This document shows, piece after piece, positions 15,001 to 25,700 of a stretch of 64,000 nt of DNA. A program made the position numbers and the translations under genes. The stretch lies in contig OY740767.1 in the NCBI GenBank assembly GCA_963513935.1, positions 80,836,060 through 80,900,059 on the forward strand, in the 5' to 3' direction. The notes under the pieces were generated by a model. It did not search any database. It was not told the DNA's origin and worked only from the letters and a program-made list of their open reading frames with translations. The DNA comes from Aphrophora alni. Its lineage: Eukaryota; Arthropoda; Insecta; Hemiptera; Aphrophoridae. The number at the start of each line of letters is the position of its first letter. The first letter of the stretch is position 1.

Positions 15001-16959
15001 TAATCTATATATGATAGATATAGATACAGCTTTATTAGGTTTTGATAAGTTATATTATATATGGATGATAACGTAGTTGATAATTGTTAATAACACAACA
15101 TTGTTATTAACAATATCTTTGAAATATATCAACCGAAATAAAAAAATAGGTGTATATAAAAGGCGGTGGTATTATAGCTTATAATGATTTTATTTCTAAA
15201 AGATTGTATCGCTAAATACTCATTTTTGTGGTTAGATGATTGTTTTAGCTTAAAACAAAGTTAGTGTCGGTGTGCAAGAGAAGGATATGGAACTATTATG
15301 TATAAGAGGTTTATAATAAGTTGATTTGTAAGAACTATAATTCTGGTTTTACATAAATATATTATAACGTTTTGTGTTTTTGCCCTCCTATGAGGGCAGT
15401 ATATGCAAAACCAATTAGCTGAGGAAATTGAAGCCGTAGTTGTTTTGCAACCTATGATAATCAAACAATAATATTAAGTTTTGTGTACCCATTTTATCAT
15501 ATGATTTCCTCTAGAATTATATTAAAAATTTAATTAATGATTGATTGTACCATATGAAAAAGGACAAACTGCGTTTTCGCTTAGCCTCCTTACAATATTT
15601 TAAAGAACAATACTAAGCAAAGACATAATATTAGCACATACTGCATTTTGGCGTATTAACAGAAATATCTTTCATAAGACAAAAAATTCTAGCAAAATAC
15701 AGTATCTGGTTGATATTTTACTTTAGGTTTAGTTGGTAGTTTTTTATAATCATAATCAATTAATTGTACAAATATTAAATGGTTTAGTCCCATTATAACA
15801 ATAATGATTGTTGTTGCTAATATATCATATCACAAACTATTTATTTATTTATTTATCGTCCAAAAAGAGAAAATACGAATTTAAAATTTCAACTCAGTGT
15901 TGCAATAAAATAATAAATATACTTTGAGAGGATAAACACAGAAACTACACTTTTTACAGATCACAGATGTTTATTTAGTAATTTATTTAATGTGCATATG
16001 AAGATATATTAACAATTTCAAAGTACGTATAAATTATGATTATAAATTAAATATCAAATGAAAATTAATTCATGATAAATTTCACTCATTTAGTGCTACG
16101 ATTAATATTTTTATTACACAGTTGGTATGATTTTTAAAATATTTTCAAATGCCTAACTAAATGTTATAAGCTATGAATTTTAAATAAATAGTGAATTGCA
16201 ACAAAATACAAAATAAACTTTCAAAATAGATATCTAATAAATATATCAATACAAAGGTAGATCTCAAAATAATTATATATTAGAAGGTACTTCACGGTTT
16301 TATTGAGCGTTAAATATTAATTTTGTAAATGTACCGTATAGGCCTACATATTTTACACGTAAGTTTAAAAAACAAAGTAAATTCGCTACACCATTAAAAC
16401 ATGAGTAGTTTATTGCCACTTCGTTTAAAAATCAATTATGTTCATATTTTGACCGTGGATTAAATTTAATCAGGCACTTTTTTGACACAGAATGCTCATC
16501 CGTTTTCAAACATAACCATTGATAGAAGATAGTTATTTTTCTATCGTGAAGCCTTTAGGATGTTCATGTTGATTAGGAAAGGGCATTTAAGTAACGTTTT
16601 TCTCTTATTAAAACCAAGCGTCTAGATATTTTACACGTCATGGTCATATGTATATTGTAGTTGATTATCATCCCCATTTCCTTTTATTTGAACTATTTAT
16701 CGTAAACATGGACGACCGGTAGTTACTTTTACCTTAGGTTGTTAATATATCACGAAATTCATAGAGGTCATTTTTAGATTTCACATAGTGACACGTGCTA
16801 TAAAGCAGTATTCAGCTTGAGACCAGAATATCGCTTTCCAACTGGAGTGAATGTTTCATACAATTAACCGTTTGGGTATACATAATTATCTTTTGAAGAT
16901 CCGTTCAACAGACTACAGTGTTAAGTTCCATCACATTTTATTAGATTCACAGTTTTTGT

Positions 16960-17600
16960 TCATAATTGATTTGAGGTGCCCGTGTAGTTTATATTCTTAA
17001 CATGTGTCATTTCATCATCGCCAAGAATAGTAAAATCAATTTTATATCCTTTTACAAATATACCATATAGCTCATATAAAACTTTACCTTTGAACTGTGG
17101 TTTTTTTTGTAAACGTGTTGCATCACTAGTTAGTTACTTATTATGACACGTGTTTCCGAGTATATTTGGATGAAAGTTTCAATAGTTCAATGTATTCATC
17201 GTCTGGAACTTTGTTAAGTAATGGATGTTTTCCTCTTTTGTCCAAAGGTAATTTTATGTCTTCTTTGAAATTTATGGCTAACATGTAATAAATACCAAAC
17301 CTTTGGATTTTTGTATATCACAAGATTGTTATAAAATCTTTACGTGCTACATGTATTTATGTATGTATTTTAATTCAACTTTTCGACAGTCTTTATTGTA
17401 CATCTTTTTACTTCGGAGCGACTAAGTGAACTAAAAAGAATGATATTCACTCAAACGAAGATCAATCCCAAAGTGGTTATTGATATTAGTTCCTTGTTAT
17501 TAGTTTAACTTCCTAGTTTTAGTTATACTTTTTGCAGCTATTGTAAGGTGGTTGACATTTATGTTTTCTTCTAATAATTATTTGTATTTCATTTATGCTA
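16960..17600 (-). pseudogene. Decayed unidentified coding sequence, 3' part
   Basis: On the - strand two adjacent stretches read like real protein although they are in different frames. One covers about 17,141-17,330 and includes INFKEDIKLPLDKRGKHP and PDDEYIELLKLSSKYTRKH. The other covers about 16,960-17,130 and includes FKGKVLYELYGIFVKGYKID, then ILGDDE. Codon use and the mix of charged and hydrophobic residues differ from the poly-Ile/Lys/Asn/Tyr readings typical of chance frames here. Less clear pieces continue upstream to 17,600 with stops. The LTR element at 17,607-22,460 sits immediately upstream, and a similar-looking - strand segment lies beyond it at about 22,470-22,560, so the element probably split this sequence. 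I do not recognise the family; it could be a host pseudogene, a transposon gene or an old viral insertion. Confidence 0.35.
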
Positions 17601-17602
17601 AT

Positions 17603-17606
17603 CTGA
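17603..17606. repeat. Target site duplication (left), CTGA
   Basis: CTGA directly abuts the outer end of the left LTR and is repeated at 22,461-22,464 beyond the right LTR. A 4-bp duplication fits gypsy-type integration. Confidence 0.85.
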
Positions 17607-18753
17607 TCTAACGATAATTATTTTATTATAATTTCAGAAATATTATATAAATCAAAATTATGAATTAATCAGTCATACCTTGGATTGTCAACAAATAAGG
17701 AAAGTTATTAATGATGAAGTCCTAATATACTCTTTAACATTAGCTCTGAAATATCTAATTTTATTTGAATTTAATTTCCAATTACCTTTGTTTTTTATTT
17801 TACACTATTTGCTCAGGGGGAGCTCTTTAATGAACAATTCTTATAGTGAGTGAAATTTTTAATAATACAGAGAATTGCAATTTTAACGATTTAGTGTCCA
17901 ATTAAAGTCTATAATTAGTACAATACCAAATCCACTTTTGTTGTATTCCTATGTAAGTAATCCAGTGCTGATAGTTGAGTGAAGAACTTTCACTTTATTA
18001 CTTGTTAACGATGTTCACCAAACACTACACTGTACTACGTGACTTATCAATAAAATGATTCACTTCAAATTACCATGAAGATGCACTCAACACTTGATAG
18101 ATGTACCTCTTTAGTACTGCAACGAAGATTACTAAGGTGTTAAATACTTTTACTTTGTAAAAACAAACACGGTTAAAACATACGTGTTAAAAAACAATTA
18201 TTACTTTACAATTACTATAACTGGAATTATAACTTTTAACAAATACCAATTTCTACATTAGGAATACTTTTGGCTTTACTTCGCCGACCCCTATGCTGTA
18301 AGTTTTTCCCAAAGACTCTCTATAATTTTTACTTTGTCGATGCTAAAAAGTACTTATTCCCTCTCTCTTAGTTTACTTTAACCAATGAACGTAAGCAGCT
18401 ACCTTTTGTCAGCCAATCAAATTTTAATGTTTCAAAATTGTGACCGTTTAGAAAAATGTTGTCCCGTTACATTTTATGAGTTTTGTGTGTGATTGTCTTT
18501 AAGTTTCTAATATTATAGTTATTTATGACTTAATTGCCTACAATTATTCTGGGTCTAATTTAAGTGTTTTTTTTTCTCTTTTTTTTCTTTAAAGATGTGA
18601 ATGGTGTTCTGACTGATTTCTAACATATTCCCCTAACGCTTTACCTTTGTCGGCGACCACAAAACGTTTAACATGTGTCCAACAAATGTATCTATTTCTA
18701 TATTCTTTTTAAAATATTAGACCATTACTTGAAAGCTTATTGATTTCGTTATA
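17607..18753 (-). repeat. 3' LTR of the retrotransposon
   Basis: A direct repeat of 21,317-22,460, about 1,147 bp. On the element strand it begins TATAACGAAATC and ends CGTTAGA. It is a few bases longer than the other copy, mainly in the T-rich run near 18,565-18,590. Confidence 0.93.
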
Positions 18754-18772
18754 TAGTCCCCCGTTTTTTTAG
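18754..18772 (-). other. Polypurine tract of the LTR element
   Basis: On the element strand TAAAAAAACGGGGGACTA lies immediately upstream of the 3' LTR. That is the position and composition expected for the plus-strand DNA primer. Confidence 0.75.
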
Positions 18773-19436
18773 ATTATTTTGTTAAATATCTAAAAAACAA
18801 ACTTATCATTATCCCTACCCAAGAACAATAACAGTCCCTATTTAACAATAACAATAACAACAACACAAATTTTTAAACAATGCTTATAATAAATATTACT
18901 TATCACTAGTCATCTTATAGCTACTACAGACAGTACACAACAATACCTTATTTTACACAATCACATGACATGTTTCAAGTACCCATTGAAAAGAAATTAG
19001 CTTAGACATATGTTTACTAAATAATTATAAATTTGTTTACAAGTTACAGAAGCAAGCTCAACCGTTTTACAAGTAACATACCCAAACTGATGGTTTTACT
19101 GTCCTAAACTTCCCTTTCTTATTTATGAAGTGTTGTATTTATAACCCGGTCAGTGATTTATGATCGCGGAGCTCCTGTACTGTCCTATATTTATGGTCTC
19201 TCACACTTTATTCTTTATTCTGCAGAAAAATAAGTTAATTGACTTCTCCATATACCCTACTTAGTTCAGATATATGATCAACCACTTTAAATTTATGTAA
19301 ACTATTGCACCTATCCTAAGTTTTTTTAAATTTAATTTTATTATTATTTTCTTTTTTGACTCTACTCCTTATGCGTAATATTTCCTTAGTAATCTACAAT
19401 TAAAAATGCCTCTAATTCGTTTCCTGTTTCTGTCTG
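18773..19436. other. Element interior between protease and 3' LTR, no recognisable gene
   Basis: This is where pol (reverse transcriptase, RNase H, integrase) would normally lie. I see no YxDD, no integrase zinc finger and no DDE pattern, only short readings with many stops. A large internal deletion of pol is the simplest explanation. A short stretch on the - strand at about 19,215-19,290 (VVDHISELSRVYGE) could be leftover pol C-terminus. Confidence 0.6.
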
Positions 19437-19850
19437 TCAATTCATTAAATTTAGTTCCATTGAATTTTCTACAGAATTAAGGATAGCTTGATTTTTATTT
19501 ATAAACTGTATACCTAAAATATAATCTTTTATTAATCCAGGTACAATAATAAAACGTATTTCAATTGATTCTTGATTAACGGTAACATTTTGTATTATTT
19601 GTTTTGTTATATTTTTTGAACGATTACCAATTGCTCCGATAACCCTCGTATTGGCTACACGTAATATAGCATGATTTCCCCATAGATGGTGATTATTACG
19701 GTAAAACATTTCTGATAAAACATTATACTCGCTCCCAGTGTCTATTAATGCGGTATAATCATGATTACCAATTTTAATATCTATATTAGGACATGCTATA
19801 CTAATGTTTCTTAAAGTAATTTCGGAATCTTCATCCTTATTCAGTAAGTC
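19437..19850 (-). pseudogene. Retroviral-type aspartic protease region of the LTR element
   Basis: The - strand frame contains YTALIDTGSEYNVLSE at about 19,712-19,760, with the D-T-G-S active site typical of retrotransposon proteases. About 60 residues later comes a hydrophobic block ending DYILGIQF, matching the ILG segment that closes the protease fold. The enzyme would cleave the Gag-Pol polyprotein as a homodimer in virus-like particles. The frame is open from about 19,850 to the stop at 19,437, but it is out of frame with the preceding gag reading and there is no RT after it. A programmed frameshift is possible upstream, but the gag damage makes expression unlikely. Confidence 0.8.
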
Positions 19851-21231
19851 ACGTACTTAGGTAAAAATGTTGTTAATGGAGGGTAAAGGAAGGTCAGTTG
19901 GTTCGATATCGTTTTGTCATTGTTTACTTTCAACACTTGCCTAGGTTGAAGTTCGTTGGCCTGCATAAAACTTAGGGTGTCTTTGTGTTGTTTCTGATGG
20001 TCGGTCTCTACTGTCCTAAAACTTTCTCTCTCCCTGCTGTCTAGGTGCATTGACCCAGTGCGATTCTTCCCCTTTACTTTCGAATGTTCGATGGTTATTA
20101 AATGCATGTTGGAATTCTGTAATTAGGTTAATTAATTCCTCCTTTGTTTTAATACCCCTAGTTATTTTAGTAGTAGCCACGTTGGCGTGAAAATGTCTGT
20201 CGATTTTTCTAATTATTTGTAACTCACTTAACCTTGGTTCTAGATAACTATACACCAAAAGTTTTTCTTCTAAATACCCTAGCATAGATTGGTTTGAACT
20301 GACGTAATAGTGTCCGAATTCCAATTTATCTCGTATTTCCGCTTGCCTTAATTCGTTCCAATATTTGTTTTTGAAAATTTCCGTGAATTTTTCAAATTCT
20401 CGTAAGCCTCTACCACATAACTTCCACCAAATTCGCGCTTGTTCACAAAAATGAATATCTAACCTACTCTAAATCCTTGCCCTTATAATATTTATCGTAT
20501 AACCTGGTTACTGCCTCTAAAAACTCTATTGGGTTAATTTCTGATCCCGTGAATCCCAACGACCAGATTTCCATTCGTTCAGCTACCGTCTTACTAGATC
20601 CTATATAAGATTCTAGCCGATCTTCTAATTCCTTAAATTTACCCTCATAATTCTTTATTCAATTATTTCGTTGTTGTTCAATTTCTTCCAGCGGTTTAAT
20701 TTTATTTTCCATGATATTTAGTTTACCTTCTACTTTATTAATTAATTGTACCTGTTGTTCCATAACTACCTTAATTTCTACATTCTGCTTATTAATTAAT
20801 TCATCGGTTTGTTGCTTCTGTTCCCCAATTAATTCCTTAGTTTTTTCTATTACCGACTTTTCAGCTCCCTCTATTTTATTATTTAATACCGCTATAAACT
20901 GTCAATTTTCTTCCCGCAAATTTTCCATTTGCCGATCCAATTTTTCTCCCATAATTTTTTCCAAATTTTTATTTTGTTTCATAAACGCCTTTAACATTTC
21001 CATTAAATTTAAATTTTTGGACGTTACCGGAGCCGCTGTCCCCGCCACATTAACTTCATTTATTGTTTTACCTATCCCTGTTAATCCATTCCCCGAAATA
21101 ACATCAAAACTCTCCCCCAATTGATTATTAACTTCGAACACTTCAGGTGTGTTCTGACCCGACCCTTGATTTGTTTGCAACATACTTGTACCCTTAAAAC
21201 AGAGGCGTTTGCTTCTTCTTAAATTTAACAT
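19841..21231 (-). pseudogene. Broken gag of the LTR element
   Basis: The - strand reading starts with ATG at 21,231, shortly after the primer-binding site. It has three parts. The first is an N-terminal region ending in a long Glu/Lys/Gln-rich coiled-coil-like segment (about 20,560-21,010). The second is a block with LGFTGSEINPIEFLEAV near 20,515-20,565, like the start of a retrotransposon capsid domain. The third is an Arg/Lys-rich capsid C-terminal part (about 20,020-20,330) including LEEKLLVYSYLEPRLSE. In-frame stops occur near 20,902 and 20,660, and a frameshift lies near 20,470. The final 88-codon frame (19,841-20,107) overlaps in another frame. I see no CCHC zinc knuckle. Gag would form the particle shell; this copy cannot make it whole. 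Confidence 0.75.
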
Positions 21232-21295
21232 ACACTTCCTGTAATTAACTTTATTATACTTATGCTAACAACAATTCACTCACTGCTTGTTCATG

Positions 21296-21313
21296 CCTGA
21301 CACTTGGGCGCCA
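21296..21313 (-). other. Primer-binding site, tRNA-Lys type
   Basis: On the element strand TGGCGCCCAAGTGTCAGG begins 3 bases inside the 5' LTR. TGGCGCCCAA matches the start of the primer site complementary to tRNA-Lys (known form TGGCGCCCAACGTGGGG); the later bases diverge. Confidence 0.75.
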
Positions 21314-21316
21314 TTA

Positions 21317-22460
21317 TCTAACGATAATTATTTTATTATAATTTCAGAAATATTATAAAAATCAAAATTATGAATTAATCAGTCATACCTTGGATTGTCA
21401 ACACATAAGGAAAGTTATTAATGATGAAGTCCAAATATACTCTTTAACATTAGCTCTGAAATATCTAATTTTATTTGAATTTAATTTCCAATTACCTTTG
21501 TTTTTTATATTACACTATTTGCTCAGGGGGAGCTCTTTAATGAACAATTAATACAGTGAGTGCAATTTTTAATAACACAGAGAATTGCAATTTTAACATA
21601 TCAGTGTCCAACTAAAGTCTATAATTAGTACAATACCAAATCCACTTTTGTTGTATTCCTATGTAAGTAATCCAGTGCTGATAGTTGAGTGAAGAACTTT
21701 CACTTTATTACTTGTTAACGATGTTCATTAAACACTACACTGTACTACGTGATTTATCAATAAAATGATTCACTTCAAATTACCATGAAGATGCACTCAA
21801 CACTTGATAGATGTACCTCTTTAGTACTGCAACGAAGATTACTAAGGTGTTAAATACTTTTACTTTGTAAAAACAAACACGTTTAAAACATACGTGTTAA
21901 AAAACAATTATTACTTTACAATTACTATAACTGGAATTATAACTTTTAACAAATACCAATTTCTACATTAGGAATACTTTTGGCTTTACTTCGCCGACCC
22001 CTATGCTGTGAGTTTTTCCCCAAGACTCTCTATAATTTTTACTTTGTCGATGCTAAAAAATACTTATTCCCTCTCTCTTAATTTACTTTAACCAATGAAC
22101 GTAAGCAGCTACTTTTTGTCAGCCAATCAAATTTTAATGTTTCAAAATTGTGACCGTTTAGAAAAATGTTGTCCCGTTACATTTTATGAGTTTTGTGTGT
22201 GATTGTCCTTAAGTTTCTAATATTTAGTTATTTATGACTTAATTGCCTACAATTATTCTGGGTCTAATTTAAGTGTTTTTCTCTTTTTTTTTCCTTTAAA
22301 GTTTTGAATGGTGTTCTGACTGATTTATAACATATTCCCCTAACGCTTTAACTTTGTCGGCGATCACAAAACGTTTAACATGTGTCCAAAAAATGTATCT
22401 ATTTCTATATTATTTTTAAAATATTGGACCATTACTTGAAAGCTTATTGATTTCGTTATA
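21317..22460 (-). repeat. 5' LTR of the retrotransposon
   Basis: About 1,144 bp, and the promoter-bearing copy if the element is still transcribed. It matches the left LTR along its whole length with scattered substitutions. On the element strand it starts TATAACG and ends CGTTAGA before TAATGGCGCCC. Confidence 0.93.
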
Positions 22461-22464
22461 CTGA
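22461..22464. repeat. Target site duplication (right), CTGA
   Basis: Identical to 17,603-17,606. It marks the integration site inside the decayed coding-like sequence. Confidence 0.85.
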
Positions 22465-22640
22465 AATGTTCTCCGTTTTCTCCATTCAACGGCAGACACA
22501 AAGATTTTCGTTTCTTGTTGTAGAATAGCTGTATAAGCTCTTTGATTAGGTTAGCTTAGGTCTCTTTTATCTTAGGAACTCTTCATTCTCAAAGGTTTAA
22601 CTAGAACAAAATCAATCCAAATAATAAAATATGAATACAC
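22465..22640 (-). pseudogene. Decayed unidentified coding sequence, 5' part across the LTR element
   Basis: On the - strand a frame through about 22,560-22,465 reads KELIQLFYNKKRKSLCLPLN and then GENGEHF, ending at the LTR target duplication. Removing the element in thought would place this directly against the - strand reading that starts near 17,600 (EENINVNHLTIAAKS). A coherent reading on both sides of the insertion is the main reason to suspect one interrupted coding sequence. No family is recognised. Confidence 0.3.
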
Positions 22641-22700
22641 GAGGATAGATTTTAACCAAATTTGGTATGTGAGTATGATTTGCTCATAACTAAGACTTTT

Positions 22701-22705
<5 letters not shown>

Positions 22706-22739
<34 letters not shown>
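22706..22739. repeat. (TA)n microsatellite
   Basis: About 34 bp of TA repeats, about 245 bp beyond the right LTR. Confidence 0.95.
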
Positions 22740-22743
<4 letters not shown>

Positions 22744-25700
22744 ACACGTACAAATGTTAATCTGCTCTAACGCTATCGACCACTTTGCTCAAATGTACTC
22801 AAATGTTACAATGAGGTTAAAGAAAACGTATATTAAATAATATAACATTTCAAAATTTACCAGTTAAAAAAAATAAATAACGACATGAAGTCGTTTGAAA
22901 TAATAGTTTTTAAAAATCAACAGTACATATCAGATATAAGTTTTAATTATATTTGAAGATTAATTACCAAAGCTGTGTCAAAATTAGAAGTGTAAATAAC
23001 ATTGTATTGCTTAAGGAAAAAATGGTTAAAAAAGAAAACTGACACCGTCATTTTAAACAAACACAAATCACATTGAGGACGCGTTCATGGCACAAACGAT
23101 GCACCTTAAGACTATTTAAAAACGTATAATTAGTTTATTAAAAACTGTTCATTTAATTTTTTTAATTGCCAACTAACGAACTGATATTTTAGTAATGAAT
23201 ACTCTTGGTTTATTATTATTTGGTTTTGAAGATGGATAAGTCAGAAAGTGTGTACAAAGTTAGCACAGTTTATTTAATTTTAATTACAAATATATCCAAG
23301 GAATTTTGATTCAAATACTATCACAAATATTTATTATCATGTTAAACACCTCTAAAACAATAATAAAAACGGTAGTAAAATCAACATCTATGAATGTGTT
23401 ACTGTAAAAAAAGTAAACAAAACAAAAATAAATTTTATTATATAATTTACTTATTTAGATTCAGATTTAGAATGATTATGGACGAATAAAGACCAAAACG
23501 AATGATGTGATACATTAAAAAAACAGTTATTAACTGATACACAGATTATGTATAGTTTTTTTTCTTTACTAACTGTTAGATGTTATTTTTAGATGAATGA
23601 AAGTGTATGAATATCTTGGATTTTTTATAATACCCTCTGTTTTTTGGGTAAAGTTCCATGCGTTTAGCAGACTACCAGCAATTTTTGTATATTTATAGGT
23701 AGATTATATTAAAGTTACGTGATGTAAATAAATACGTTTATAAAAAATATTAGTAAAACATCTATAAATAAAAAAAAACTCCTGTTCAATAAACAAAGGT
23801 TTTACGTTTTAATCTGTTAATAAATAATATTATTTTAACGTGAAATATTAGTTTTTTAAGAACTAATTTAAAAACAAGCCTTATAATGGATTACAGAAAG
23901 CCTAGTCTTATGTCATAGAATGCAAATGACATTGTTATAGCTTTATTTAAAATGACATTAAACCCACTAAAGAATAAACGAGGTACAAGTCCACCAATCC
24001 GTGAAGGACATATTTATGACTATGTAATCTGCACGTGCATTTGAAATTAAAACTAAACTTCTACAAAATTACATTACCTTTAACATATGCATCGAAATAT
24101 CATCTGCATTTTATTATTTATACAGTTCACCTAATCGCTTTATATATATTTGCAGTCTAAATATTTAATTTATTTTAATATTATAATCAATAGGCCTATC
24201 AAAAAAGTTTATTATATTTTCTGATTTCGGTGTAAAAATGAAATATACAAAAAAATATTGTATAACTAAGTCCGTTTTTAAATATATAAGTAATGCCTTA
24301 TAACGAAACGACAATTTTGAAATGTTTTATTTTGATAACTAGACGCAATTTTTTGTATAACGTAGTTTGAAATATTACTAGATATTAAGCTCTTCCTTCT
24401 TAGAACCGTCAATAAGTGATTTTATTTCCTTTAACTCCAATTTATATGTTACATTTCGACAGTTAAAAATGTCTCACTTAGATTTTTTAAACTTTACTAA
24501 AGTGGATTCATTTTTAAAGTTACAATAAAAGATACTACATAACAACAGGTTTCAAATAAACGACACCAAACATTGTAATCTGTCACATCCAAAATGAACT
24601 TTAGGCACAAAATCAGGTTTTTAAATTGCTGTAGTTTTGGTTTTGTTGGTTTGGTTCAAGTTGGAAACCATGAATGTTTTATAATAATTGAATTTAAATT
24701 TTCCATACCTCTCCGAGGTGAAGATAACTTTTTAATTTTGTTTCAGAGTTTAAGATTACTGTCTATAACAACATAGAGGATTTTGTTAAATTGATGAGTA
24801 ACACAATGTCAAATAATTCTGTGATTATCTAACAATTAATTGCAATCAAAACTACTTATTACTGTTTATATAGGTTTTTTCTTTCTTTCAGACAAAGAAT
24901 ATAAGGCTGACATAATTCTTCCATTTTTCTGATTGTTGTTACCCAACGACGATAGAACCCTGGCCTCCTTCACAACGATAAGGTTATGATAATTATTCTC
25001 CACACCATTCCTTCTCCTCTTTAGGACCAGCCTCTTAATTTTCTTCCTTCTAGATTACCGCGATAAATTAATTTTTGTTATTATTATGTTATAAATATTG
25101 TGTTAGTCTGTAATGAATTCAAAATTCATTACGGCAATAATTTTTCGTATATAATAGTTAACACATTGAATTGATATAACTATCATAGCATAGAGTGAAA
25201 TTATCTATTTATTTGTTCTATAAATTCTGTGGGATGTATAATTTTATTTTAACATAAAATGCTTACGAGCTTCGTATGCATACTTCAAGAGCATACTCGA
25301 AAACCAATTACTGATATATTTTTCTGTTGGAAACATTAAGTTTGTTCACCCAATCTGTATTGGTTCTTACATCAGTTTATATTCAAGGATCTATACTCTA
25401 TTCTGTTTTGAAAGTTATTGATTAACTTGGCTTGGTTCATATCAATGGTATATAATATTAGAAAGTTTTTAATTATTCCTGTGTATAAAAGTAATATACT
25501 ACACTTCGAATGGGTGGGTAAACTTTGGTTGTCATGTTATTAAATTATAAGACATAACCTTCGGGCCTAAACTAGCCTATTATTCAAGAATTATTAGTAG
25601 AAAACGTCTTGTAACGATTAGCTTTTTATACACAAATGTTAATTTATGAATGTTAATGGGTAAAAGTATAAGAAATGTCATCATCCAATGGCAGCACCTT

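Larger units (their letters stand above)
10184..16959. other. AT-rich non-coding stretch
   Basis: This holds the (TA)n arrays at 10,614 and 11,989, T-rich runs near 13,770-13,860, and short open frames at 11,152-11,421, 13,019-13,222, 14,028-14,252 and 15,261-15,464. None of the frames has a recognisable motif, and the pair near 14,040 lies on both strands of the same DNA, so at most one could be real. I see no gene. Confidence 0.55.
17607..22460 (-). mobile_element. Non-autonomous gypsy-like LTR retrotransposon
   Basis: A complete insertion by structure. It has LTRs at 17,607-18,753 and 21,317-22,460, a CTGA target duplication outside both, a primer-binding site next to the right LTR and a purine tract next to the left LTR, so the element reads on the - strand. 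The 2.56-kb interior carries broken gag and protease regions. About 680 bp between the protease and the 3' LTR shows no reverse transcriptase, RNase H or integrase motif. By eye the LTRs differ at roughly 35 substitutions plus a few small gaps (about 97% identity), so the insertion is not recent but is far younger than the surrounding remnants. The tRNA-Lys-type primer site, LTRs over 1 kb and 4-bp duplication recall the Osvaldo branch of gypsy elements, but without RT this stays tentative. It must have been mobilised by a related full-length element. Confidence 0.93.

Noticed and set aside
15381..15400. GCCCTCCTATGAGGGC stem-loop
   Set aside because: A 6-bp stem with a 4-base loop is expected by chance in 64 kb and has no supporting context.
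20711..21124. 137-codon + strand frame, the longest in the window
   Set aside because: It is the complement of the gag coiled-coil region of the - strand LTR element; its Ser/Phe/Cys-rich reading has no domain.
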